This document shows, piece by piece, positions 24,075-36,729 of a stretch of DNA of 64,000 bases; within the stretch, counting starts at the first letter, position 1, and each line of letters begins with the position of its first letter. This DNA comes from Embiotoca jacksoni (Eukaryota > Chordata > Actinopteri > Embiotocidae): NCBI GenBank assembly GCA_022577435.1, contig JAKOON010000006.1, forward strand, positions 19,267,501 to 19,331,500. The letters are read 5' to 3'. A program made the translations under genes and the position numbers. The notes below the pieces were generated by a model. The model did no database searches. It was not told where the DNA came from and was given only the letters and a program-made list of their open reading frames with translations.

Positions 24075-24311
24075 GTAAGTGCCACATTTCACCTCAAACT
24101 GCAGCGTTGTCAGTTATTAGGAGATGTCAGACTGAGACTCCTGTTCATCAACTAAATCGTGATTGTATTGGGGGTCTGGTCTGCAGTCTTCCCGCATGCT
24201 GCTGTACGAGGTGATGCTTTGTGTTTCAAACAAAGACATTTTGCAGAGCAGGTTTCTGTGTCTCAACTGTTTTCTGACCTGTAATCTTTTTCTTCAGTCT
24301 TCACAGTCATA

Positions 24312-25716
24312 ATGAAGTTCGTGGTGGTGCTTGTGGGAGCGGGCACTCTGGCCTTCCTTGGCGCCGTCATCTGCATCATCGCCAGCGTTTATCCCCGAAA
24401 ACGCGCCGCGCCTCTCAACGACAACGGCACCCTGACATCGGAGACGCTGCTTCAGCCCCTGGAGTCGGGGTCGGTGGCTCACGCCGGGTCGCTGGGCGCT
24501 CTGCACGGCTCCGAGTCCTACGACGGAGGGAACGGACTCGGCGGCATCAGCCTGGAGATGCCCACTCTGAACGAGCTTAATCTCGGGGAGGAGACGGGAG
24601 GAGGGTCGGCAAAACAGTTCAGCTTCAGCCGACTGATCTGCACTCCTGTACCGGTCGGAGAATGCAAGACCAAAGACCTGAGGCAGCGGCGGGGCCAGCA
24701 GCAGGCGGATGAGCCGCTGTACGGAGCGGGTGATAAGGACCTCCGGACCACCGCGGAGGATCTACGGCAGATGGTCTTGCAGCAGAACGATCAGATCCTC
24801 ATGGACCAGAGGACCATCCGGGAGCTGACCGGGAAGCTAAGCGAGTGTGAGAGCGGCCTGGAGGACGAGCAGAGCGTCCCGGAGAGGAGCATCGGCGTCT
24901 GGAGCGGAAACCGCCGCGTCATGGCCGGGGATGATGTGAGCTCTTCCGCCGCGGCGCAGCTGCAGACGGCGCGAGCCGTGGAGGAGCTGGCCAGGGCCAT
25001 CATGGACCTCAAGGACCGCATTGAGAAACTCGAGGTAAGCAGAGAGATTGAGCACAGGCTCTACAAACTTTGGCAAAACCTGTTGTTCTTGCTGTTTACC
25101 CTCCTGTTTGAGTTTTGTTTGACTGCAGGACATTTGGACAGACACCAAAATTATTCTTTGGCAAGGTGAGTCACTGTTGTCCAGTCTAAATTAGGCCCAT
25201 TTCTGGTCCATTTAACAGACACTTGGCCCAATAGGTTGATATCCACTGTGCAGTTTAATGCTTCTTTGGTAAAAGTGAATCATCCTGTCAGAATGAACCA
25301 AAGTTAGAAGCTTTAGAGGTGAAGTGGCACCGCTCTGCTGCATCATACCAATAATGGCAGAGTCAGTATGTAGTCAGTGGCCTCTCTCTTTCTCTAACTC
25401 CTTCCCTCCCCGTCTTTATTCTTCACTCCCTCTTTTATCTTCACCTCGCCTCTCCTCTGACAAGTGACTCGTGACACACAGGCACCTCTCGTGTCTTTTG
25501 CGCACGCTCCCCACGGACCCATGGGAAATCTTTCCACCTGCTGGCCCTCACACCCCTCCCCCTCCCCCTCCCCCTCCCCCCCCTCCCCCTCCCCCTCCCT
25601 CCCATCTTGTCAGGCGCCTCTACCCTCTACCTCCGCATCCAACAGCAGGATGGAGACATAAATAAAAGATGAAGCTGCTGGACAGAAAAGGAGGTGGTGG
25701 TGGTGGTGGGAGGCTC

Positions 25717-25754
<38 letters not shown>

Positions 25755-25797
25755 TGTGTGTGCTGAGATTGAGATGTACTTTTTTACACACACACAC

Positions 25798-25851
<54 letters not shown>

Positions 25852-26004
25852 TACTGCATCACTGCCAGCCCTTTCCGAGCACAGTCAGTTACAAGGTTGA
25901 CACCGTCACTGTGAATGTATATTGTGGCCATCCAGCTCTGAGTCCTGCCTCAGCAACCTACTTGATATTAAATATTGCCCTCGCAGGCATCTCATCCACA
26001 ATAA

Positions 26005-26073
<69 letters not shown>

Positions 26074-29000
26074 CTTGACTGCTGCTTCACAAACCTTATT
26101 TTTTTCCAACTTAAGCTCTGCATACTAACACTGCCGCTGCTTGGGCGACTACAGCAGCTCTCACTTGTGCCACTTTATTATTTTACTGCTTGTGCTGCAG
26201 TTTAATTTCAGCTTGATACCACTACAATAACTAACATGAATAGTAGCCACGTTTATGCTGCAATAAAGACAGCAATGGACTTTACTCATTGCCTTTATGT
26301 TACACTTCTTCAAGTCTTCTTGGGTGTTACCAGCCCACAACGAAGAAACACAAAAATTCACACAGACGGAGGATTACTGAGAACATTTTATTACACTGTG
26401 ATGCTCCTGTTTCTGCCTTTTTCAACATGTGTTGACCAGATTATATTATATTGATCCCATCTCGACCAAATACTAGTCAATCAATATTTATCGGCATTAC
26501 CCAATTGTCTTTCCTTTACCAACATGAGGCAAAATAAACAATCTTTATACAAAATTTTACAAATCAATATGATTATTGGTGATGGACACCTAGACAACAG
26601 AGCAAAATTATGTTGTTTTAACAGCTTTTAATTTAATCTTGAGAAAGAAAGACTCTGCACAAATAGATCTAATTCAACTATTTAATTACAAAATTAAGCT
26701 TCCGATATTCAGACATGGATCAAAGCAAATGTTTGACAACTCGGGAATGGAAACCTTATAATGATATCAAATAAAGTGCACGTGAAAAACTCCCAAAGTC
26801 CAAATATGCGGGAAGCCCCACATATGTGCCATAATCGAAAAGCTGAAGAGGAATCAATAATGAATCAATAATACTGAAAATATTCATCAAAAGTAAAAAA
26901 AAAAGTGTTACACATTTTTGGCCCTATAGTGCACCGTTTGCATTGAGCTTGGCTACTACTTCTATTACTACTTTGTACAATAAAAACACATCTGATAAGT
27001 AAAAAATACCACATATCAAGAATGCCTAAACTCCCTCCAACAAGCCACTATTACAACTACCAAAATGAATCGTGTTGCTACAGAAATGCTAATTTAATTT
27101 TTCTGAGTTCATCCACTACAACAAGAAATGTTACCCTCAAGCGGAATACTAGTCGTTGCCTAAAGATGACAGTACAAAACACGATAAAAACACCAAAGTC
27201 ACCTTGGATTAATGTTTATCGAAGAACCCCACAGCTCAAATAAGACAAAGGCTCTCAGGCTATATGGTGCAGCAGTATTTTGAGCTTCACATCAACATGC
27301 TCACAATGATGAAGTTTACAGGATCACCTCACCCTCAGAGTGGTGATCCACAGTTGTTGAAATATTTCACAAAAAAACTAAAAATTTCATAGTAGAAAAG
27401 TCAGTGCATTCATCCCCTGGGGACCTTAAATATCACAGAAATTTATTTGGAACTACATGTTGGAAGGTTTCAGTCTGGGCTTTAGTGGATCAACTACTAT
27501 TCTTTTTTAATCTCTAAAAAGAAGATATTTTTTGGATCACCAGAACCTTTAAAACGGGCACTATTGAAGCAACAACTGAACACAGTTTTTTTTTTTTTTT
27601 TATCCTTGCTGCTAGATCTCTTAAAACAGAAAGTTGCTGATTTCCTCCGACATGTTCTCTCTGTTTATCTTTCTTCGTCAACACTGACACAGACTTTATT
27701 CTCTTCACTTCCACTCTGCAGGCAGAGATAGGTCCTGCTGCCTTGAACCTCACCGACTCATCCTCGGGTACAAGTAGCAGCAGCAGCAGCAGCAGTAACA
27801 CTGGAAGCAGCAGCTCGACCGGCAACACCGGCAAGGCTCCATCTCCACCCACCGGCAGCGCTTCCTCCCCACCTGCAGGGGCTGCCCCAGGGGGCCGCCG
27901 TCCCGCTTCCCCGGCCTCACCCGCCCCCAGGCCTCCCACCAAGGTTTCCCCCGGGCGTGGAAAGGGCACCTGGAGGGTGGAGGACCTGGAAGGGGAGCTT
28001 GAGAGGAAGATAAAGATGCTGGAGAAGGAGCGACAGGCCATGAGGAAGGACACTCAGGGCCAACACGAGAAGATCAACCAGGGTATCGACACCGTCAACC
28101 ACCGCGTCACTGAGCTGGAACACAGTGAGTCTGGGGGAGGAAGGGGAGGAAGAGGATGAGGGTACAGACAGAGGGTGGTGGCTGAATCAATGAGAGAAGG
28201 CATGTGGGGATAAAGTCATTGCAAGGGGTGGTAAATAATTGCATCATCAAGCTGATGTGCAGGAGAGCTTTGCAAGTGGGTGAACTGGGTCATTGCAGAA
28301 GCAGCGAACACACTGTAGATTAAAATAAGATGATTAATGAGTACTGAAGTTGTAGGAGCTGAAACTAAAAACAATACAGGCAAAAAAAAAAGACATGGAA
28401 ACTCAATTATCTGCTACTTTTACTTGTAAACTTTGAACGATTTAACCTCATTCTTTGTGAGTGACTGTTATTTTATGTTTGTTAGAAATGTATTTTGGAA
28501 GCGTTACATTGATATCGAAAGGTCAACTTTCCTGGAGATTTCCCTTGATAAAAACTAAACTACTGGAAAAAGAAGTCAAAGGTGTTTGACGGATAGAACG
28601 AGTAGGAAGAGTGGAAGTCTGGAGGCGAGACTGAGAGTTTGCAAGGTGCCAAGAGGAAGGTTAATGAGGAAAGAAAAAGCACTTCTCCATTCTCTTTTTA
28701 GCTTTGTCATTCTCCCAACCTTCCCCAACTGTCGCTCCATCTCCGCTTTAAGAGCTGCAGTGTGGCCTCGAGTTAGAGAGGCTGATCATTAAGTGTAACA
28801 GTTGAGCTCTTGCCGGGCACTGAGTGTGTGTGTGTGTGTGTGTGTGTCTCTGTTTGTGCGGGCACACACACACCGCCAGGGACAAGTAAGGAGAGAAACA
28901 GTGTCCTTCTCTAAATTGGCCATTAACGCATCGTCCTTCGCCATTTTCTCTCTCCTCTTGCCTTCTATCTCCAACTCTCTGTCTGACTGCATTTCTTTAT

Positions 29001-32000
29001 TTCCTTGATCTTGTGTATCCAAAGCTCTAACGGAGCCGTCGTTCCCCGATGGCTTCGTCCTCTCCTTCCCCATGCGGACCAACTACATGTACGGCCTGGT
29101 CAGAAAAGAGATAACAGAGATGTATGCCTTCACTGCCTGTGCATGGCTCAAGGCCAAAGAAGGGGGCATCGGGACCCCATTCTCTTACTCTGTGCCGGGG
29201 CAGCCCAACGAGCTGGTGCTGCTACAGGGAGTCCACAATCCTGTGGAGCTGCTAATCAATGACAAGGTATGACGGCTTGTCACGCCTAACAGTTGTTTTT
29301 TAATTCTCATGGGCTGGGGACTGAAAATGACTCACAGGGAGACAGATTTAGAAAAGCTGGACAGAGTTAAGTGCAATCAAAAACATTTTATGAGGAAATT
29401 AATTGTTTCCTAATTATTTAAATGAAATAGCCTGCCAAGGAAATCCTTATTAGCTTATGATGATTATGATAATTGATGGCTTACTTTCATCATCTGATTA
29501 AAATGAGTGATGCAAACATACTATTAGTGGTGAAAAACTAAAACATTTACTGCTATCAACAAATGTTTTAGTCAATAGGATGTGATTCACAGTCCATACT
29601 AGGTTTAGGTTTGGTACTCTGAAGGCTGAGGTGTACGATTCCCCCTCTAACACCCATTTAATGAGTAGTACGTAGGGTTAAAGACTGGTGGACCCAAATA
29701 GAGAACACACAGCAGGTTGTAGAATATCAAGCGATCTTTAATTATCAAGATGCAGCTTCAGAGTTATAAAAAACCCAACAATCTAACAAAACACAGGCAA
29801 GATATAACCTGGAAACTTTAATACTGGAAAACAGAGACACCGGGTATTACGCAAGAATAAAAAAACTGATGGTATACGTACAGAGGAGGTTGAGTGGAAA
29901 CAAGTGAGTGGAGAAGCGGCGAAGATCAGGTGGAGCAATAGGCTGAGATGGCAAAACGGAAACAGGTCAGAGTGGCTGGACTAAAGAAGCAAAAGCCAGG
30001 ATGAAAGGAAATCAAAATGAATGGAAAGCTAGAGGGCAGAAAAAACTAAATCGTGGCAAAGAAACAAAGAAACAAAACAAAAAAACACTTTGTGAGAGGT
30101 AAAACTGAAACAGATGGTGACCTTGAACCACACCAATAAATTCTTAAAACTACCAAAAAGAAATCAACAAATAAAAGCATAAAAATCACAAAGGAACTGA
30201 ATGTTTCATTTGGAGCAGTGATGTACCAAAAAAAACAAATCAATAGCAAATGACACGTGCATCTGCTCTTTTTCAGAATAGTATAAAAGAGTATAAAAGG
30301 CACTGAGGTGCAAGAAAAAGCCATGTCCTGTGTTTATTTGTTCCACTTATAGTGGTGGGACTCACAACAAACATTCGTCATTGAGGAGACACGACAAAGA
30401 GGCAAGCTTTTTGCGGCTGTGCATCAGTGTTTACTTTTTTATAATGTTTATGAATATAGTTCTGATGGCAGAGAGGAGTAGAGGTTTGCTGTCATGCCAG
30501 GAAGGTTGTCCATATAAGGTGTAGTTTGGCTGAAAGAAACCATCAGTGTATCTGAATCTCTCATCCAATACTCAATCATAATTAAAGCTTGATGTGTCAT
30601 ATGTTAGTGAATTTGAAATGTCCCAATAACTTTGTAACAACAGGCCTGACAACAACCATTGTATTCTCTGACCTGTAGGTGGCACAGCTGCCGCTGTCCC
30701 TACCGCAGGATGAGTGGCAGCACATCTGTGTCAGCTGGACCCTGAGGGATGGGGTGTGGAAGGCCTACCAGGGGGGCAAGATGAAGGGGAGAGGAGAGGG
30801 ACTGGCTGCCTGGCATCCCATCAAACCAGGGGGAGTCCTCATACTGGGACAGGAACAGGTGAGACGGATGGATGGATGGATGGATGGATGGATGGATGGA
30901 TGGATGGATGGATGGATGGATGGATGGATAGATGGATGGATGGATGGATGGATGGATGGATGGATGGATGGATGGATGGATGGATGGACGGACGAATGGA
31001 TGGATGGAATGACAGCACGATGGGCAGATGGGTGGATAGAAAGATAGGTGGTTGAATGGAAGGATGATTGGTCGGTGGAAAGACAGCTCAATGGACAGGT
31101 GGATGGGTGAATGGATAGATAAGCAAACAGCTGGAGGAAACATGGATGGTGGACAGATGACACATGGATAAACAGGGGGGAGCTATTTTAAATGACCATC
31201 ATTAGCTTTTCACACATGAACAGACAGAGACCTAATGGTGTTTATGCACACACTGGGTTGCCTGTCCTCCTCATTAGCAAGCCAACTGCATTACATAACC
31301 CTTATTAAATCTGACTTTATCCTTTCTCCCCTGTGTTAAAAGAACAACCCAAAGCTCATTCCACAGCCTTTGTTCTTGCATAAAGGATAAAAAGCAGTAA
31401 GATGATGCACTGACGCAACAAGACTTAATTTAATGGATAGTTCTTAGAAAAGCAAGTATTATATTAATCTCCATTGAGGATAACTGATGAATTGATGTTA
31501 CGTGGATGTGTTGACTAGATTTTATGTGAAAAATCCCACTACATCTCCCTCACAAGGGTGCTCTGGGAATAAAGATTTATAATCTTTTATCAGAGTAATC
31601 ATCTAAACACAATGTTTCTGTGTGTAGCTTAAGTTTATGCTCTAGTGTCATCATTATTGAACCAGGAAAGATGACCACAGTAGTGGACTGTTCCTATTAT
31701 AGCCCTTAACTGAGTACCAGAACGTCCTCTGAACCAAACTCTCAGGTACTAAAAGATATTTCTGCACATTTCCACTTCACTAGAAAACCCATGAAGGCGA
31801 TCAAAAAGTCCTGAGACTGCTTCTGTTGCACTCAGACAGAGTGCAGCATAGTGGTGTGCATGAGCATGTGGAAGCCTTGACCTTTCTGAGTAAGTGTTCC
31901 AAGGTACACATCGCTTGATCAACATCGTGGACATGAGCAGGAAGAGCACATAAAGTTTTGTGCCAAACTCAAGAAATTGGCAACAGAGAACCTTGACAAT

Positions 32001-32941
32001 GAAACAATGAGCCAGGCGAGTTGTTTTGAATGGTGTACACATTTCAAGAGGGCCAAAACCTCCCTGCCCGAGACTGGAGAAGGCGAATCAAGGGGGGGGG
32101 GGGGGCAGGGCAGGGGCAGGAGGGTTTTCTTTGAGATTGGTAGGATTGAGCATCATGAATTTGTCCCCCAGGGTCAGACTGTCAACACAGAAGTCTCCTT
32201 TGAACTTCTGTGGTATCTGAGCAGAGACATCTGGTGCAAGTAACCTGAACTGTAGTGGGATGGCACTTGGGTTTTCTAACATAACAACGTGCCCACTTAC
32301 ACACAAGCTTCTTACCTGCATCAACAGGTCGCTCCCCACCTCCACTAGTAATCAGATTTGGCTCCCTGCGACTTCTCTCTGTTTCCCCAAAATTTGAAGC
32401 AAAATTAGATGTGTGTGTTTTCTGCTCAAGTTTCCGGTCCATGGTAAAATCACAAATGTGCACATACCAGTGATCCCTGTGCTGTGCTCCCTTCGCACAC
32501 AACAGGAAGAGTCTTGAACTTTTTAATCGCCCCTCGTTGTTTAATAGACTGATAACAGATTCAAAACATTTTTTTATGGAACACACAGCACAACAAAACA
32601 GTTCCAACGTAATCCAAGAAGACCTCGGTCTCTTGGGTCCTCATGTTATCACTCTGACGTCCAACCCTCTGTTTGTGCTCACTCTTCTACCCAAGGATAC
32701 GTTGGGCGGTCGTTTCGATGCATCCCAGGCCCTGGTCGGGGAGCTCTCCCAGTTCAACCTCTGGGACCGGGTGCTGAAGCATCAGGAGGTGGCGGCTCTG
32801 GCCGAGTGCAGCTCCGCAGCATTGGGCAACATCGCCCCCTGGACCGACCATGATGTGGACGTCTACGGCGGTGCCACCAAGGAGTCCATGGACCCGTGCC
32901 ACGCTGCCCAGAGATCCAGCCCCTCCAGCCCCAAACAGTGA
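24312..32941 (+). CDS. nptxr: Neuronal pentraxin receptor
   Basis: Type II membrane pentraxin at synapses that assembles with NPTX1/NPTX2 and clusters AMPA receptors. Exons 24312-25034, 27722-28124, 29025-29266, 30679-30858 and 32696-32941 join in phase to 597 residues; human NPTXR has about 500. The N-terminal signal anchor spans about residues 4-26 (VVVLVGAGTLAFLGAVICII). Coiled coils lie at about 146-183 (TIRELTGKLSECESGL) and 326-375. A Ser-rich then Pro-rich linker sits between them from about residue 253. The pentraxin domain starts near 384 and has the signature HICVSWT at 471-477, TPFSYSVPGQ, ELLINDKVAQLPL, AWHPIKPGGVLILGQEQ and DTLGGRFDASQ. The signal anchor and the MKF start separate it from secreted NPTX1/2. 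N-glycosylation sequons NGT (38) and NLT (250) are visible. The acceptor at 29025 (CCAAAG) has a poor tract but gives the correct phase. Confidence 0.95.
25550..26071. repeat. Cluster of simple repeats in nptxr intron
   Basis: In order: (CCCCCT)n at about 25553-25601, (GGT)n at 25692-25710, (TG)n at 25718-25762, (CA)n at 25789-25848, and (TC)n at 26010-26070. The TG and CA runs are complementary and only about 25 bp apart, so they could pair. Confidence 0.95.
30866..31009. repeat. (GGAT)n array next to an nptxr splice donor
   Basis: About 35 GGAT units with few variants, starting seven bases after the donor of the exon ending at 30858. The Met-Asp-Gly-Trp open frame is an artefact. A degenerate tail of GGATGGxx continues to about 31160. 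Confidence 0.97.
31795..32480 (+). mobile_element. Degenerate mariner-like element, internally deleted (second copy)
   Basis: Plus-strand remnants read IKFCAKLKKLATE and MSQASCFEWCTHFKRAKTSL (mariner helix-turn-helix region). After a short G-rich stretch comes IEHHEFVPQGQTVNTE (mariner block near the last catalytic residue). The middle of the transposase, including most of the catalytic core, is absent. It matches the copy at 3970-4640 in both blocks. It lies in the last nptxr intron. Confidence 0.75.
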
Positions 32942-35275
32942 AGGGTGACATCGGCCACGGGCGGTCCTGTTTGATAGGTCAATTTAGGAGTCGATTCAGG
33001 AGTTTTGAGGCATATCAAATTTGAGTTTACAGTATATTAGCTTGTTGGGGGAAGGGAAGCTTGCTGGTGGACTGAAAGGTGGCGCTATTAAGTCGTTAAG
33101 AGTGGTGTATCTGTTTTGTTCCTTGTGTTGGTGTCCACGCTCGTGTGTTTACTTCTGCAGTGAGATACAGTGAGTTTAGTCACAGAATCACCTTAGTGGA
33201 GGCTGCATGGTGGTTCAACTTCTGGCATGAACAGTTTTAATGGAGACTCATAGATTAACGATGGTATCTGGCTAAATACTGGGCTTGTTAAGCACACATG
33301 ATTATTCAGGCAGGGGGATTGGATGGATGCGAATGCTGTCACGGAATGAGCCTTTAATGATGCCATATCTAAGGGTTTGTTAATTTTACAACACAGTGAC
33401 ACAAAGTTCTGTCTTCTCTCATCTTCCAGTTGGTTGTGTTAAATGCTACAACGGTGACATGCTTTTGTGGAAATATTGATTTTTATCACTCAATGGGAAA
33501 CAAAATGAGTTTTTTTCATTTTTAGCTGTATATGATCCTGTTGATTCATGTCGGTGTGCTCTTAAGTTTTATATATTGCATACGATGATTTGGTAAAACA
33601 GTGGACTTATAAATGTGTAATGTGTAATGTACCTCTGCTAATGTACCAGTCTGCTCCCCCTGCTGCAGCCTCTCACTCTTCACACTCCCGCAAAACAAGG
33701 TTGCAGCATTTTGGTTTGCAGCTTAGACGAGGCAGCTCTCTCCACTGACCTATCAAATAAACACTATATGTCGAACTAAGCGCCAATCAGACATCGATCA
33801 ATCAAAACTGTGCTGCCCCTGAATGTAAAGCAGATGGAATATAAGTGTGTTTGCATGAGTGTTTTCAGCAAAGTCACATCTCCTGTCACTGGAAACTCGA
33901 AATGTGATAATTAATACAGTGTTTGTGTCTTCAGACAACCTTACAACTCACAGATGTCTTTTTTGGTGAATCACAACCTCACAGACTGAGAGGGAAGAGG
34001 ATGAGGTGGATTGATTCCATGATGACCACTGTGCACTTAACAACTGGCTCTGTACAGAAGAGTGATATCAGAAGAATGAGTTCAACCAACTGTTTAGTTT
34101 CAATTTGGAGGCAGCACACGCAGAAGTACGTGGATCTGTTATCATTATGGGACCATAAACTCAAGCTTCTGTCGTCCTTTTAGCAAACTAAAGAATAACA
34201 AAACAAATAGAGAACAAATTATGCATTTGTAGAGCAGCATCAGTTCAAGTCTGGTGCCATTCTTTTGTCATGATGTTCTCAATTAATTAAATGTGTTGGA
34301 AACAGCAGCAGTGACAATTTATTTCTGTTTCCTTTGATTTAAAAGCATCTGGTTCCACATTTATATCATGCAAGCTAATGTATGAGAAAGAGCCTCCATT
34401 TGCACATGTAATAAAGAGACAGAGAATTACACAACCAGATATACTTAAATGATTTGGAATCCCCAAATTTGCCACATGGGTGTTGATGTAAACTGTATTT
34501 ATTAATACTTATACTCTTTCTAACAGCATAATTAAGACCTATAAACTATAGAAACTATGGTTTCACATTAAACATCAGTGTAACTGAAAGGGGTGAACTG
34601 TTAAAACATCGGGACAACAGTTATAGTGAACAATGGAGTTTCATCGAGCTCACACGAGTCTGCTGCTACGGGTTTAGCCTGTAAAATCCATCACCTTCTA
34701 GTGTGATGCTCTGTGCGCCCCTATCAGTGTGCTTCGTGAAATGATAATATTTATCAGATGCTTAGGATTTGATTGGCATGTTTGTTGGTACCAACATGAC
34801 AAATGGGATGTGCTTCATGTTCACAGTGGACATCACAGGAATTGAAGGTAGCGCAAGCCACTCCACTAACATTGTATCCAGTCAACACTGTGCAGCAAAA
34901 TGAACTGTGGTGAAGATACAGTCAGTGCTTCTGTTCACTTATTACCTCAAGACATCAGTCCCACATATACGATTTGACACTGTGTTGTAAAGTGCCTGCT
35001 AGGGCTAACATGCCCGCTAAAAAAATGGTCAAATGTTTTTCATGTTTTCCTCTTCTTTTTTGTCTTCTTCTTCTTCTTCTTCTTCTTCTTCTTCTTCTTC
35101 TTCTTCTTCTTCTTCTTCTTCTTCTTCTTCTTCTTCTCTGTCACTTTCTCTCTCTCTTGTTTTTGGTTGTTGATGGCTGTGACGGTGTTATGCTTGTCCT
35201 TATTTGCATCTTCATGGATCTTCTATGATATTGTGAAATAGATGGATAAAAACTAATAAAAATGGTTATGACAAC
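32942..35275 (+). other. nptxr: Probable 3' UTR of nptxr
   Basis: No other gene is visible after the stop codon. Polyadenylation signals AATAAA occur at 33756-33761 and 35255-35260. The interval contains a (TTC)n array near its end. Mammalian NPTXR has a long 3' UTR, so the distal site is plausible, but usage cannot be read from sequence. Confidence 0.45.
35063..35138. repeat. (TTC)n microsatellite
   Basis: About 24 TTC units. The poly-leucine open frame across it is an artefact. Confidence 0.97.
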
Positions 35276-35420
35276 ATGTCTGAAGTTGTGAAATGAAAAT
35301 GACATCAAAGAGTGTGTGAAACGTGTGTGTAGTTTATTTGGACATTTTTTTGACTTTTTACATGTCAGTTCATCCGAATTAAAACCTCAGCTAATGGAAA
35401 TGCATTGAGATTTTCATGAC

Positions 35421-35423
<3 letters not shown>

Positions 35424-35516
<93 letters not shown>

Positions 35517-35613
35517 CTGTCAGATTAATTTACCTCTGACTTGGGTGTGTGTGTGTGTGTGTGTGTGTGTCAGACAAGTCAGAGGTAAATTAATCTGACA
35601 GGAGTGTGTGTGT
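35424..35613. repeat. CA array, perfect inverted repeat and GT array
   Basis: (CA)n at 35424-35513 is followed by a 30-base arm at 35514-35543 (CTCCTGTCAGATTAATTTAC onward). Then comes a 31-base GT-rich spacer, and the exact reverse complement of the arm at 35575-35604. A further GT run extends pairing with the CA array by about nine bases. Confidence 0.95.
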
Positions 35614-36469
35614 TTACATGGAGACGGCATTCAGCAACATAGAAAGCCTGAACTTTGATGTAGACATAATAGATTACTCATAAATATAACTAAGACCAGG
35701 TTGATTCGTGACTGCTGATCTACCCACACACTCAACATTCCTTCGGCTCTGCTGAACTGTGAGCGGATGTGTAACCTCCCACTGATAACTACTTGTCTCA
35801 CTTAAGCTCTGTTTCCTCTCTTTTCCTCAGATACATAATTGTAGTTTTATGAGCAAACAAAGTCCTTGCTTTTTTAGCATTAAAGCTACTTGTAAAAATT
35901 ACACAGCTATAACTTCTGCTGTTACTGACTGCTAATGGGCATCCTTTCTCTCTGAGCCCTGATTGGCCAGGGAACAGCTGCCCATATTGCTGCTTTGGTG
36001 GAAGGAACCAAATACAAACAAATCGTAACTCAATTGATTTTCTCAGGAGTTTCTTTCATCTGTCTTTTGGATTAAAAGGTTATTTTGTTGGTATTTAGCA
36101 GCGATAAGACCTTCACTGCATGTTTGTTGCCATAACTACAGAAACAAGTAGTATGTATGAGTGGTTTTCCAGGATTAGTGGAAGAATTGGATTCCAGGAT
36201 GGAAGAAATACAGATTGGTGGTCAATAGGAGGCCTGACAATATTACTACATAATCAACTTGAGAATTGTTTCCATACATCTGTAAAAAACAGCTGGATGA
36301 AACAGAAATGTCATATTTCCATCACTGTTTCCGCATTGTTTTCTGTCGTTTGAGGTTTGACCGGTGCTGTTTTAATGATGTAATTTCTTTGTGCCCCTTT
36401 CTCTGCTGAGGAACACAAAAAGACAACAAAACTACGAAAAACCAGGCTGTGAGGATGCTGGCCTCTCTC

Positions 36470-36725
36470 CCCTCTTTGCCCCATGAAGTCTGAACTTTTA
36501 CACTATGCACCTGTATTTGCACTACATTGGACTTATTTATATTGCAGTTAAACATCACTGTGGTTGTTGTCTGTAATATTGTTTTTTTGTTACTTATTTA
36601 TACTTTTCTTGTTTTATCTTTTTATTTTGCACACCGTGGGACTGCGAGAAACAATATTTCGATCTCTCTGTATGTCTTGTACATATGGTGGATTGACAAT
36701 AAAGTTGATTTCACAATTTTTTGTA
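36470..36725 (+). mobile_element. 3' tail of a fish non-LTR retrotransposon
   Basis: GTGGGACTGCGAGAAACAAT, then TCTCTGTATGTCTTGTACAT and ATTGACAATAAAGTTGATTT form the typical ending of a fish LINE-type repeat. No reverse transcriptase reading frame remains. Confidence 0.5.
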
Positions 36726-36729
36726 TGGA

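Noticed and set aside
30700..31163. Overlapping frames of MDGW and IHPS repeats on both strands
   Set aside because: Translation of the GGAT array at the nptxr donor; only 30679-30858 is coding.
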